Of a stretch of 64,000 nt of DNA, positions 1 through 10,884 are shown in pieces (position 1 is the first letter of the stretch; each line of letters starts with the position of its first letter). The stretch comes from Schizosaccharomyces osmophilus (taxonomy: Eukaryota > Ascomycota > Schizosaccharomycetes > Schizosaccharomycetales > Schizosaccharomycetaceae). A program made the position numbers and the translations under genes. The DNA lies in the NCBI RefSeq assembly GCF_027921745.1, contig NC_079240.1:1109001-1173000 (forward strand), written 5' to 3'. A model generated the notes under the pieces. It did no database searches. It was not told the origin of the DNA and saw only the letters and a list, made by a program, of their open reading frames with translations.

Positions 1-1
1 T

Positions 2-601
2 CAAAAAATCATCTCGCCAAAACAGAATATGTTTTTCGAGGCTACCAGTACTGCGAGATATATGTATTATGAGGCTTCACGCCAAGCAACACCAGAAAGG
101 GATTCTCAAGATGCATTCCAGTTTTGGTTTCGCAGATGTGAAGTACCAATGACATTTCAGTCTTGGTTTCAAATTACACAATTACATCTGTGGATTCTTC
201 AAACACGTATCCGTGGTCTCCAGCCACAGGAAAAGCAGGCCCTTTCACAAGCTCTAGTAACTCGGTTTTTTGAAGATATGGAATTTCGCATTCATAAAGA
301 TTATAGGATTAATAGCGATCGCATAACCGGAATGTATTTGAAGGATCTGTTTCAACAGCAAACAGGCGCCATTTTTGGATACGATCAATCGATGTTAGGT
401 AACGATGCTGTCTTAGCTACCGCAATTTGGAGAAACCTGTTTGCTGGAAGCCAAAACGTTGACTTATCTATTCTAGCTGAAATTGTCGCTTTTGTGCGTT
501 TGAATGTTTTCGAACTATCAAATACTTCAAATGAAGAATTTATGACTAGAAGAGATGCCTTATTCATTCCACCCGGTCAGCAGATTGAGAAGGTTTATTA
601 A
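2..601 (+). CDS. cbp3: Cbp3-type ubiquinol-cytochrome c chaperone, 5'-partial
   Basis: C-terminal part of a Cbp3/UQCC1-family protein. This family is a mitochondrial matrix-side factor that binds the mitoribosome and newly made cytochrome b during complex III assembly. The frame is open from the window edge; the first ATG is at 29, followed by 190 codons, but the true start or an upstream exon lies outside the window. Counting from that ATG, the family signature [16 protein letters not shown] is at residues 42-57, an FFEDMEFRI stretch at 80-88, [18 protein letters not shown] at 103-120 and [13 protein letters not shown] at 126-138. The end near residue 190 fits the usual C-terminus of the family. 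It converges on the minus-strand cmc1 gene with 267 bp between. The family call is firm; the symbol follows fission-yeast naming. Confidence 0.86.
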   Translation, partial: QKIISPKQNMFFEATSTARYMYYEASRQATPERDSQDAFQFWFRRCEVPMTFQSWFQITQLHLWILQTRIRGLQPQEKQALSQALVTRFFEDMEFRIHKDYRINSDRITGMYLKDLFQQQTGAIFGYDQSMLGNDAVLATAIWRNLFAGSQNVDLSILAEIVAFVRLNVFELSNTSNEEFMTRRDALFIPPGQQIEKVY

Positions 602-868
602 TGGACTTATAATACAAAAGACCCGTTGAATTAATATGAAAAGTCAGAATTTTAGTTAGCCATTGCTGGCTTTAATAGCCCAGTATTAAAATATTAATTC
701 TATTACATTTTGAAGACTCATTTGTAAGTATAGGATGTAGTATATACTATAATCAAAGTTTACAAAAATCGTGGGCAAGATAAGCTCTAGTGGCTTTATT
801 AACAGTAAGATCTCCTCAGTGAAATACAAGAATCCTTTAGCAAAATTAATTGAATTAATAGAAACTGT

Positions 869-1203
869 TTATTCTTTTTCAATTTGCCCTTGAAAAGCTT
901 TCTGCTTCTCTCCTTCTTGATGGCTGCGTAATCTCCACTCGGATGTTTGGTCTATTCTGTATTTTACTATGTTAGATTCAATATTGTATTTCTATATGTA
1001 TATATTATATTATAAACATACGTTTTTTGAAGGCAACCGTTCATTACACGACTTTGTTGGCGACATTTCCAAAGCACACTGACAGTTCGACCTGTAGCGC
1101 ATTGAACAAAGTCTTCAATTTCCTTTTGGCAGTTCTTTTTCACCTCCTTTTGATATATAGATCGTATCTCAAATTCTTCTTCAATAGCTGACTTATTACC
1201 CAT
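869..1203 (-). CDS. cmc1: Cmc1-like twin CX9C mitochondrial protein, two exons
   Basis: Small Cmc1-family protein of the mitochondrial intermembrane space; the family helps cytochrome c oxidase assembly and copper handling. Exon 1 is 1203 down to 1022 and exon 2 is 956 down to 869, giving 89 residues. Cysteines at residues 25, 35, 47 and 57 form two CX9C motifs (C25-X9-C35, C47-X9-C57), each forming one hairpin helix. The intron, 1021 down to 957 (65 nt), has 5' GTATGT, a CTAAC branch site and 3' ACAG. A nearer AG (CATAG) is also possible, but using ACAG gives a charged tail ([17 protein letters not shown]) typical of the family. The ATG at 1203 is the first in frame; a further upstream exon cannot be excluded. 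It is divergent from cab2. The twin CX9C pattern is certain; Cmc1 rather than another small CX9C family rests on spacing and the FVQC...LWKC context. Confidence 0.74.
957..1021 (-). other. Intron of cmc1
   Basis: 65-nt spliceosomal intron with GTATGT donor, CTAAC branch sequence close to the 3' end and AG acceptor, the usual fission-yeast form. Without splicing, the frame runs into a low-complexity tail that does not resemble the family. Confidence 0.7.
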
Positions 1204-1552
1204 AATCAATGACCTTTACGAACACTATAGGCAAACTTGGTGAATAGTTATACAATGAGAGAAACGATTGTAGCAATAAAAGATGAATGATTAGCCTTAT
1301 GTAAGGAAACGCGTAAAAATAGCAATTTAGCTAGATTCTCGAGGTCTCAAGTAGATATTGTATGCTGACAGTAAGTTGTGAAAAGGGTGTGCGTTCCATT
1401 GAACTTTGTGTCGACTGGCAAACATATCCAAAGACATAAAAGGTTAGAAAGTCCGTACTTATCGGGTATATTCTACTATTACATAAAAAAAATTGCATTT
1501 ATTTCATAAAATAAAAGGGCAAAAAACGGTGAGTCAGTACATTAATAACAGT
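1204..1552. promoter_or_regulatory. Divergent promoter region cmc1 / cab2
   Basis: 349 bp between the starts of two genes that point away from each other, so it should hold both promoters. A single ACGCGT (the MluI cell-cycle box core) is at 1309-1314. One copy is weak evidence for MBF control, and no clear TATA element decides a start. Confidence 0.35.
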
Positions 1553-2485
1553 ATGGAAAATGAAGACGCGATGCGATTTTTTATTGAGAATCCGGCCCCT
1601 CCTACTTTAAGCGATGTGGAAAATAAGGTGAACAAGTTCATTGATTTGCAGCCTGAAAATAGGAACGTCGTCTTAGTCACTAGCGGTGGAACTTTGGTTC
1701 CTATGGAAAAAAACATGGTTCGCTACATAGACAATTTTAGTGCAGGAAGCAGGGGAGCTGCATCTGCTGAGTACTTCTGTAAAGCAGGATATGCTGTTAT
1801 TTTCCTCTATAGGAACTTTAGTATGATGCCTTTCGTTAGGCACTTTGAAGGGCCATGGACGAACCTCTTCGCTAAAAAGGATGATGAATCCCCTTTATCT
1901 TGGGAAATTAAAGATTCCCTTAGAAATATGTTAAGTAATTCGCTTGAAGACTTGGAACTTATGAAGGAGCAGAATCAGTTGCTTTGTTTACCATATACAA
2001 TGCTTACTGAATATTTATGGTATTTGAAAACCGTAGCGGAAGGATTAAAATGTTTGAGATCGAGAGCTTTGTTTTACCTGGCAGCTGCTGTTAGTGATTT
2101 TCATATACCTGCGCAGGACATGAGTGAGCACAAAATTCAAAGTGGAGCCGGAAAAGATAAACTTGAACTTACTATGCGCCCCGTCCCGAAATTTCTTCGT
2201 TATCTGGTTGATTCTTGGGCGCCGGAGGCATTGATTATTTCGTTTAAACTGGAGACTGATGAGAATATTTTGATTCATAAGGCTAGGGCTGCTTTACATC
2301 GTTATAATCATCAGCTAGTCATTGCCAATTTGTTAACGACTCGAAAGAGGTCAGTTGCGTTTGTCATCCACGATTCTGTTATGTGGTTGCACCTTTCTGA
2401 AGATGATTTAAGGAATGGTGTCGAAATTGAATATTATATAGTTTCTCAGTGTGTTAAATTACATAAAGAAAAAAATCTAACATGA
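1553..2485 (+). CDS. cab2: Phosphopantothenate-cysteine ligase (PPCS)
   Basis: Enzyme of coenzyme A synthesis. It joins 4'-phosphopantothenate to cysteine using a nucleotide triphosphate, forming phosphopantothenoylcysteine; it is cytosolic in yeasts. The 310-residue product fits the eukaryotic stand-alone PPCS length (about 310-320), which lacks the CoaC decarboxylase domain of bacterial Dfp. Visible motifs: TSGGT at residues 43-47 (nucleotide-binding start of the Rossmann-like fold), [20 protein letters not shown] at 56-75, [11 protein letters not shown] at 176-186, SFKLETD at 230-236 and ANLL at 258-261. The frame is open about 60 nt further upstream but has no ATG there, so the start is placed at the ATG at 1553. 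No intron is needed. It shares a divergent promoter region with cmc1 and is the last host gene before the centromere side. The assignment is strong. Confidence 0.92.
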   Translation: MENEDAMRFFIENPAPPTLSDVENKVNKFIDLQPENRNVVLVTSGGTLVPMEKNMVRYIDNFSAGSRGAASAEYFCKAGYAVIFLYRNFSMMPFVRHFEGPWTNLFAKKDDESPLSWEIKDSLRNMLSNSLEDLELMKEQNQLLCLPYTMLTEYLWYLKTVAEGLKCLRSRALFYLAAAVSDFHIPAQDMSEHKIQSGAGKDKLELTMRPVPKFLRYLVDSWAPEALIISFKLETDENILIHKARAALHRYNHQLVIANLLTTRKRSVAFVIHDSVMWLHLSEDDLRNGVEIEYYIVSQCVKLHKEKNLT

Positions 2486-3208
2486 AAGTTTGTTCTAATG
2501 TGTGTATACTATTTTACGAACGTACAGCTTCGTGCTCTACTTTGTGAAGTTAATATCGTCGATGCAATTAACGACAATGAAAACGTATGCTTATATTGAG
2601 TAAAGGTTACGGTGAAAAACTGCAAGTGGCTATTTAATTACAACCTTTAGAACCATGAATACACCCAATACATTTATTTCATTGAAGTTAATATTCAGAT
2701 ATTGTAATCGGTACGAATGGCAGACTTGCTTAATAAGTTTGAGATAATGGAACTGGTAAATATACAGTTCTCTTCCATGAAGGTATCCTACAAAAGGTTT
2801 TGATTCATTATAATGAGTGAGATTACCGAGTTCCATTTACTTTTGGACGAAGAGAAAGTGGCCCACACTTACATAAATTATGTAGTTTCCAACCGATACA
2901 GGTGAAATATGCAAAGCTAGATATAACTGTATATAGAATATGACTTCTAGTTGACCTTATACTTGCCAACCTATAAAAGCTAAACTTGGGAGGATTTCTT
3001 TGACCTTTACCAATGGTGTTTATCATTGTTCTAATATTAGAGCCTAGACAGGAGTTATGATAATAAACGAATATATTGAAGTGAAGAAAAAGATAAATAC
3101 ACTTCAACTAAATTCATAAGCAAGAAAAAAAGTTCCTAACAATGGGATGGCGAAAGTAAAGCTATAACATTTGAAATGATGAGTTTAATTGATGCACCTT
3201 TAAATATT

Positions 3209-3534
3209 TGTGACGACTGCCAAGGCCGAGATATTGTATTATAATAATACAAGAGAGTTCGTATAATCTTATTAGAAAAAGAACAATGTTACCTCGTAGA
3301 GGATATAAATATACCAAACTTGAAAAGTACGAATCTTCAGATAGGAAGATTCGACGGATCTGGCCTAATAAAATTAGTGTCGTTTATTAAGCTAATCTAG
3401 TCAGTGGACTCTGAAAATACTTTTAGTTAACTAAGTAGAGCCCAATTTATACTAATACAATTTTTACAACCCTTAAATCATACACTGGTTTTATATATAT
3501 TAGACTGCGTAAAATCCTAGCTGTGACAACGACA
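3209..3534 (+). mobile_element. LTR-like solo remnant
   Basis: About 320 bp. It starts near TGTGACGACTG, has a TATA-type box (TATAAATA, 3304-3311) and, about 20 nt further on, a perfect 8-bp hairpin (GAATCTTC-N6-GAAGATTC), and ends near CTGTGACA. Parts match sequences at 27745-27897, 31351-31420 and, inverted, 3900-4190. The TG...CA ends and promoter-like order suggest a degraded solo LTR of a Tf-like Ty3/gypsy element. Exact ends and target duplications are not clear. Confidence 0.4.
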
Positions 3535-3899
3535 TGTAAGTTTTTATTTCAGTTATACGTTTAAGCTCAATATAACGGTAAAATAAAAGTAGTAATGTAC
3601 ATTGGCATTGCGTTTGAATTCCTTTAGTGAGGTTTTATTAAGACGACGTCGCTAATTATCAATATCATATTAAAAAAGATATAATGTATACGTTTTGAAT
3701 CTTAATATGTTAAACTATACCATATGAACATACACCGTATTATTAAAGATAATACTACATATTTGTCAGTTTGTAGTTTCTTGTAATATAAACTAACTGC
3801 TACAGGTTTAAAGTGTTTACTTTTAAATATTGCTATTCTATAAGAAATTATCAATCTTCACATCTGGTTTTTACGCTATATGATTATATGACATAGTGT

Positions 3900-4190
3900 A
3901 TTTTTTGTAGATTGAAAACATTCTTGTAACTTACCTTAAGTGAAAGTAACCCAAATCGAGGGATCTGACTAGCTCAATAAAATGGTAATTTTATTAAGCC
4001 AAGACATTAGAATTTTCCAATCCGAAGATTCCTACTTCATGCGGAGGGTTTTTATAACTTTAGTACAAATAACGCATTGATTTAGTTCTATCTTAGTTTA
4101 AATTTCTGTCGTTTACCTTCTGTAATGCAGGAAGTTTCTGTATATTTATATTTTGATATCTAGACGTTGACAGAACAAATAACTGTATAT
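3900..4190 (-). mobile_element. LTR-like solo remnant, inverted copy
   Basis: On the minus strand it shows the same order as the copy at 3209: TATAAAAA near 4051-4058, then the hairpin sequence (4010-4031, one mismatch in the stem), then a stretch like TTATTGAGCTAGTCAGATC. It is more decayed than the first copy. Ends are approximate. Confidence 0.35.
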
Positions 4191-5090
4191 GATAAATTCA
4201 AAAATTTTGTTGTGCAGGATAGCTAAATTGAAAATTTTAGTATACTACTCGGGATGCACAAATGCCACAGTTCTGGAATTTCTTTTTACAATTTAGACAT
4301 CAATGACACTTGACGCTTTAATCTTAAATTAAAGACTAACTAAGTTATATATAAGTAGTATAAATCTTTTATCAACGGACATGGATCCCGATGCAGCTTG
4401 CATGGCAATAGAAAAATCGTCAGCAGATTAAGTACTATTCGACCATGGAACATGGAAAATAACCCTTTGATAAACATTATCAAAAAGATAAATCGACCTA
4501 CCAACTCCACCAAAAAACCAATTTTTTAATACCTATTCGTTTCGATTTTCTTCAAATTTATCCAAATTTGATTATGAAACCCAAATTTTATAACTTTGAT
4601 GTCCAATATGACTTTTAGGAAGTGTGGGAACTATGTTGCATATAAGAAGAAAGCCAGCATAAATTTGATGATTGTGACTTGGTTGATGTAAAAACCCTGA
4701 TGAAACTCCTAAACATTGAATTCGATAGTTATTCACGCAAATAAGAATACTGGGTGGGTAAATAAAAAATGAAAAACACCATGAAGCGGTATACCAAAGG
4801 AGATAATGTAAGTATAGAGAGATGTTTCTTTTTTATTAGATATTGTTTCGTATTACAAGAGATGAGATACATGTATAAGAAATGGTTTACGCAAAATAAT
4901 AAAAAAGATTAAGACCGAATTATCATCATTTGTTATTTTCATGTGAGGAGAGTCAGAAGAGGGGAGGAGAGGGGAAAAATACGGAGGTAAGTTTAAATTT
5001 TTTTTTTTTTTGCGCAAAAGAATGGAAAGCTTGAACGGCTTTTCCCTTTCTCTCCATCATAACTAAAATTCCATAACTTTCCATCTCTTA

Positions 5091-5123
5091 TACACTATAT
5101 ACACTATATACACTATATACACT
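5091..5123. repeat. 9-bp tandem repeat
   Basis: Unit TACACTATA, three perfect copies plus a partial fourth. Confidence 0.9.
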
Positions 5124-5145
5124 GTACTGTCTTTTCTTCCATAAT

Positions 5146-5169
5146 CCCACATGCCCACATGCCCACATG
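5146..5169. repeat. 8-bp tandem repeat
   Basis: Three perfect copies of CCCACATG. Confidence 0.9.
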
Positions 5170-6578
5170 CTTAAAAGAAAACATAAGGTTCTTGTAATTC
5201 CTTTGAAGTCATTTAATTACAAGTATCTTTCGTACATCGTTCCAATAACCTATATCTAATTATTTTGTTGATGACTTACTATTCTAAGTTTTCCAATGCA
5301 AACAATTTCGGTAATGAGGAGAACTACCGACTCCCTTTTTCGGGTTTCATTTTGTATTTTGTATCGACTTTTTACTTAATTTAAAATATTTAAGCAGTAT
5401 TAACTTTAGTAACCGGTGGATGACATATACGATTAAGTCTATAACCTGTAATGGTCACATCGCTTGTGGATATACCTAGGTACAGACCTTTTTTGATATG
5501 TTGTTTCAATGAGTTGAATCAACCAACATATACATTGCACTTATTAACCTAAATAGCCTTCACTATAAATGGTCGAGTGAACCAGTTCTAACCAGATCTT
5601 GTATTCTTACTGATGATAAATTAGCCTTCCAAAATTAGCGATTGATTTTCCGTGTTCTTCGGTTTACATTTGCACTTGTCAGTAGCATCCCTGCTTCGAA
5701 AACGTTATCACAAATGATGTTCGCTTAAGAAATCGTTGATGTTTTATGAGTGAACGACGAATGTTACACCTTCCATACTGATTGCAAGCATTAATAATGA
5801 TGCTATTGCCATTTATATAAGGCCCTGGTAAAATACATTATTATTGTATATTACTTTCGCTTAAGCTTCATCCATAATATCTTTACGTAATGAACATTTG
5901 ATTTCGAGTGCTGCAAAAAAGGACAAGCAAGCAAATACTTGGCTCATAAAGTAACAAAATATAGAGTGCAACCCTCAAAACATCTATCATTGTGTACGAT
6001 GCAAACAGACGTACAAGTGCTCCACTTCTAATGCATAATACTTGTAATTTGGTAGTATATATTCAGTTCTCTACCTCTGATGAGGGAACGAACTTTACAA
6101 ATAAATGTTCCTGGGGCGTACACAAAATGATATAAATATTGGCAATAATGATTGGTGTTACCGATCTTGTTTATGATACGCAAAAGATTGGATAAGCTCT
6201 TCCAACAAGTAAGAAACTAAAATTACTCATTGAATCAATTCAAAAGGTTTAATGTTGTTGCTTTAAACAAACATACTCCGAGTGAGAGCGAAAATGAAAA
6301 TGTGTTGTAGTGTCCATCTTATTGTTCGTTTTTTGATTAGTATACATTTTCACCGCTAAGCCAATGGTCATTGTTATATGTATAAAATTTAGTACGTTAT
6401 TATATGTTTTCGTGGATGTACTAACAAGTGGACCATCGTTCTCTGTTTAGCGTATAAATCGCCGTTTACTTTCAACAATAACAGACAAAACAACAATTTA
6501 TTTTTCGGGACAAGAAATAATGAAAGGTAAAGGGCTATTAAGCCTTAGATTGACATCAGTGACTGACTGATCATCCAA

Positions 6579-6651
6579 GTCGCAATGGTGTAGTTGGGAG
6601 CATGACAGACTGAAGATCTGTTGGTCACTGGTTCGATCCCGGTTTGTGACA
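6579..6651 (+). tRNA. tRNA-Phe(GAA)
   Basis: 73 nt. Acceptor GTCGCAA pairs with TTGTGAC (one G-T), discriminator A. Anticodon loop ACTGAAGAT gives GAA, and GGTTCGATCC forms the T arm. A long T run follows as the Pol III stop. No intron. It is the outermost tRNA of the left cluster and the only Phe gene in the window. Confidence 0.96.
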
Positions 6652-7075
6652 AATTTTTTCTTTTTTTTTTTTCATCACATTGAGCTGAACAATACTTTGC
6701 TCTTGCTCATGTTGTATTGGAGTCATCGTCCGGTGATTAAGTAAATTGATGAAACCGACTACTTGAGGCAAATCCAGTTCAACGACCGGGAAGAAAAAGC
6801 TAATCAAAAAGGTTAAAAGATATTGGAATTAAGAAAAGTTGTGCATTTCAACTTAATTATCGAGAAACTAAATCGAAAATGATTAGAGCATTCATTTGAC
6901 GGGGAAAACTTCAGAAACCTAATATAGATTCCTGATATTTCCTTCTTATGTATTATATTTTTGATTTTTTTCCGCTTTTCTAATCCTATTTTATATTTAG
7001 CATCATGAATCAAACAAAGAATATAATCACACAAAATCACGATACTTTTCAGATAAATATAAAAAAGGATAATTA

Positions 7076-7147
7076 TTCCGTCAGGGGGAATCGAACCCCC
7101 GCCGCATCGGTGAGAGCGATGAATCCTAGCCACTGGACCATGACGGA
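7076..7147 (-). tRNA. tRNA-Glu(CTC)
   Basis: 72 nt. Acceptor TCCGTCA pairs with TGACGGA, discriminator A. Loop CTCTCAC reads anticodon CTC. No intron. Identical gene body to the copies at 31806 and 42670. Confidence 0.96.
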
Positions 7148-7666
7148 TTTCTTACAATCCAGATGTAAGAAGAAACTTACAATTGGCAAACATAATTATC
7201 TGATCGAAATTAAGTTGATTCATGCACGAAGAGTTAATATGTAGTAGATAGATACATTCCTGGTGGTAACCGAAATGAAAAAAATGGTTTCTGGTCTTTA
7301 CAATAAATTTCATCAAATTTAATATAACTTTTTTATTTTATTTTATTTTATTCTACTAACTTTGCTCCATGCAGAAAGCAATCCCATCTAGAACTTCGTA
7401 TCGTCCATCAAAGATTATAATAAAAAGGTATGCGTAAATAGAAACAAGTAGCGATGCAAAAAAAAAAAAAAAGAAACAGAAACCGTAGAGACAATTAAAC
7501 AACAAGAGGTCAGTAAAAGAGTAGTAGAACTTGTAAGAATATAGAATCAAAGTTATTTACTGACCAAGTAATTTTGCAACAATATCATTTGAAAATGACA
7601 ATGAAAATGAATGAAGAAAATCAAATATGGAAAGAGAAAAAGAAAAAGAAAGAAAAAGAAAAATTT

Positions 7667-7775
7667 TGACCAGTGAGGGATTCGAACCCTCGCATCTTTC
7701 GATATAGCAAGACTTGATTGAACAGTCCAAGTTTTCACTTGAGTGCTACGCCATAGACCGCTCGGCCAACTGGCC
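7667..7775 (-). tRNA. tRNA-Leu(CAA), intron-containing
   Basis: 109 nt in the gene. Acceptor GGCCAGT pairs with ACTGGTC. The anticodon stem is TAGCA/TGCTA and the loop CTCAAG gives CAA. An intron of about 27 nt follows G37 and can pair (CTTG) with the anticodon region. A long variable arm (TATCGAAAGATG) shows the class II shape of Leu tRNAs. It is the only Leu gene in the window. Confidence 0.95.
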
Positions 7776-8535
7776 ATTGGATGACTGCTCTTTACTTAAA
7801 AAATATATTAGCGACTTTCTACCTTTTTATTTTTTATTTTTTATTTTTGTTTTTAATTTTTTTGGGGGACTATCTCATATCTTACCTGCGATCATCCAAT
7901 GCAACAACCCATCAACCACCTACCACCTACCACCTGCTAAATACTGTTACTTTCTTTCTGCCTTTCGTAACGTACTTATCAAATAGAAACGAATTTTTAC
8001 AATATGAATTGATTTTTTATTCGTCGGTTCCTCCTTCTTGAAAATAAAACAATTGTAATAAAACAAAAAAAAAAGAAAAAAATGAATTTCTTCTTGCATA
8101 CGATGGTGATTCTGCTTTATTTTTTTCCCCTTTTTTTTTTTTTTTTGTTTTTTCACCAGTTGACTGATGATGATAGCTCATAGATAACACAGCATAGAAA
8201 ACAGCTACAGCTATTATGACTATACTATCGCTCGAAAAAAAATCCTGTTCCTCATTTCTTCTACTGTATTTACATACAATCACTGCAAAGCTTTAACAAT
8301 CAGTGACAGTGCAAGTATTATGGGAACTTACTTACATAGATGCAAAGAAAAGAAAATTCTGTAAAAGTAACAGCAACAACGATTTAAGAAGATAGGTATG
8401 AAGACTACACTAAACTCGAATTATTTTGATTTTAATTTTCATTTTAATTTTTATCCGTAATTATCAATAATGAAAAAGAGCTTCGCAGGATTAGATAGTA
8501 GTGAATATATTTTTAATGGTAAGCATCATAACAAG

Positions 8536-8619
8536 TCCCGGGTAGCTCAATCGGTTTAGAGCGTCTGACTCTTATGAAAGGTCATCAGAAGGTTGCGAGT
8601 TCGAGTCTCGCCTTGGGAG
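8536..8619 (+). tRNA. tRNA-Lys(CTT), intron-containing
   Basis: 84 nt. Acceptor TCCCGGG pairs with CTTGGGA (two G-T), discriminator G. Stem TCTGA/TCAGA, loop CTCTTA then a 9-nt intron (TGAAAGGTC). The body, including the intron, is identical to the copies at 31631 and 42833. Confidence 0.96.
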
Positions 8620-8808
8620 TTCCTTTTTTATTTCTCATCATAGCCAACTATAATAATTTGCATTTATAGAGTACTAAGTAATAAGCTAATCAAGATGATA
8701 TTTAGGATAAGCAAAGTGGAGACATTTCAAAGGCCATAGATGGATATAAAAAGAAGGGTAAAATTAAATAAAAAGAAAAGCAAAAAATTGAAAGAGGAAA
8801 AAAGATAT

Positions 8809-8881
8809 TGACCCCGCCAGGAGTCGAACCTGGAATCTCCTGATCCGTAGTCAGGCGCCTTGACCATTGGGCCACGAGGCC
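8809..8881 (-). tRNA. tRNA-Arg(ACG)
   Basis: 73 nt. Acceptor GGCCTCG pairs with CGGGGTC, with a non-Watson-Crick position. Loop CTACGGA gives ACG. Gene body equals the copies at 21281, 31010, 43465 and 53198. About 65 bp downstream (8692-8755) closely match 43362-43427. Confidence 0.96.
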
Positions 8882-10732
8882 TTCGTTAGTAACATTGTTA
8901 CAGTATAAAATTATATTATACATAAAATAATAATTCTATTGAAATAAAAAACTTCCTTCTGCTTGTCTAAATCCAATTAACCGATTTTTGGGCATTACCT
9001 TTAGTGCAACTTCATTTGAAGCAACCTGATAAATTAGCTTACTCCTAATCGGTGCAATATAAATTCTTGGTTAGTGTGTTTGTATATACGGTTTGTATAA
9101 GCAATTGCATTAACGTATGTATACGCCGTTTTGCACGACCAATGCCTAGTTAAGCTTAATCAATTTAAGTTATAATTTACTGTTTGCATATTTCCACCAG
9201 TTGTGTTGAATTTTGTTAATTCCATTTACTTCATTTCGTTTATTGTTAACAACCTTTTCGTTTCCAACAGTCTACTGAGAAGCTATTGCGTTGGTATCAG
9301 CACGCTGTTAAAAACTTTGAAAAGACAGCACATAAAAAAAATTACGAAAACGGACATTAAGCTTATTGGGTGCTCGACTACATTTACCTGTTTCGCTTCA
9401 GGTAGCAACAAACTTTGCCGGTTCAGCGTCCAGTGGTTTTTATCATAATTTTCATTAAGTAGAGAGTTTCATCAACCATCTGGTTGAAATTGATATGAAT
9501 ACGAAAAAGCCAAATTCGCAATAATGGATTTTATTGAGGCGGTCTTCTGAATAAACTTATCTTATTCAGGATGCAAAGTGTTTTTCTTTTTTAGATGCAT
9601 ACCATAAGTTATAGACAGACAGACGATAAATTTATAAAGTTCGTCATTTCTTGGTCACAAGGTATTCTATTAGTCATCATTTCACTACGAATAATTGAAT
9701 AACGTCTTGTTCATAAACCCATAACATATATACATTGTCAAAAAAAGATGTTACCCCTTAGATTTAGTTGATGGTGATTTGTTTCTTGGAAGAGATAGCT
9801 CCATCTTTAACAAGACAGTGCTTATAATACCGTTAACAAAATTGCTTCATGCGTTCGGAATCAATTTTCGACGGGATGCTTATTGTCAGAGAAAAGCAAC
9901 CAAAACGGCGTTCAGACAGCGTTGATTTCCTTTATCGCCTTCGCTTTTACGTTCATCGAAGGATTCATCAGAAATAGTAAGTTTTCCTTTATCCTAGTAG
10001 TCTTGAACAACCATGGCAAGTGAAATTTTTTTAACATCATTGCGTCGCTGAATTTGAGGGGAACAACTTAAAAAGCCAGATAACATCTTGGATTGAGTGC
10101 CATTCGAAAAAAAAGCTGTGAAAAGTTTTGGTAAACAGTACACTACTCTTTAGTAATTGAAATGCTTGCAAGTATTTCAAGCAAAAAGCAGCAGTGGAAG
10201 AAACTGGAATCAAAGAAAAGATAGCCAATGACTTTCTTTAGTTGTGCTTGTGCTAAACCCGTTTAATGCACCTTGTATTAATATTTAAATGATTTAAGAA
10301 TTTTTGAATATTTCAAAAGTGAGCTAGTAGATTCCATATGCAAAAGCATTTTGATACATAAGACTTACAGAAGTTTCCAAATGTTTTATTGAAGTTCTTC
10401 AAATTTTTGTTCCTTTTGTTTATCATAAAACTGATTGATTGTGTTTTTCTAGCTACGAGAACTTTTCTTGGGCTTGTCAATTTCGACGACATAGAAAATA
10501 TCCTTCGCATCTCCGTCTTTTATATGATGAAAATGATGGAACGAATGTTCCCGCATATTTCGACATAATTTGTTCATTAATCCTTGGACGAGATGTTGCA
10601 TCACGAAGTATATTTTATGTGGGTAAAAGTGCTACTGCCAAAAAAAAATACAACATGCTCATGAGCTAGCATACTATGATGATCAACAAGATCAATCAGA
10701 AGAAGTCTCATATTTACAATTAGTATGAGAGT
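8882..10732. other. Segment between tRNA cluster and left arm, no gene recognised
   Basis: 1.85 kb. Open frames of 81 codons (9203-9448) and 76 codons (10439-10669) have no recognisable domain and no supported start. Short protein-like stretches occur but are not enough to name anything. No tRNA or repeat of the arms is seen here. Confidence 0.5.
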
Positions 10733-10773
10733 GATGAAGGAAGATGAACGCCATTTCGTATTACTTTGTTTGG

Positions 10774-10800
10774 ATTCAATTCAATTCAATTCGATTCAAT
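10774..10800. repeat. ATTCA pentanucleotide repeat (short allele)
   Basis: Interrupted run of ATTCA units. The mirrored tract at 63738-63779 is longer, accounting for the 15-nt difference of the outer ends (three units). Confidence 0.9.
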
Positions 10801-10884
10801 GACAAACGTATGTGTAACACAAACCCCGTATACTATTAAAGTAAGTTATGAATAGTATAGATAGCTTAAAAAAGATAGAGAGTT

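Larger units (their letters stand above)
2486..6578. other. Pericentromeric flank without genes
   Basis: 4.1 kb of AT-rich DNA between cab2 and the first tRNA. Only short, unsupported frames are present, the longest being 94 codons at 2823-3107 (-), low in complexity and with no known motif. It holds two LTR-like remnants (about 3209-3534 and 3900-4190) and two small tandem repeats near 5.1 kb. I see no RNA gene. Confidence 0.6.
6579..8881. other. Left flanking tRNA cluster, likely heterochromatin barrier
   Basis: Five tRNA genes (Phe+, Glu-, Leu-, Lys+, Arg-) within 2.3 kb lie between the host genes and the repeats. In S. pombe, tRNA clusters at centromere edges stop the spread of heterochromatin (established); the same role here is inferred from position. 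The Arg gene and its downstream flank match those beside the core. Confidence 0.6.

Noticed and set aside
1493-1552. Longer N-terminus for cab2 starting at TTG
   Set aside because: The upstream frame has no ATG; nuclear yeast genes start at ATG, and residues from 1553 onward suffice for the family length.
4664-4714. C/D-box snoRNA-like signals (TGATGAT ... CTGATG)
   Set aside because: Boxes are too close together and there is no terminal stem.
10439-10669. Protein-like stretch with a FLGLVNF-type motif beside the left arm
   Set aside because: Only a few residues resemble a retroelement motif; too little to call a fossil.
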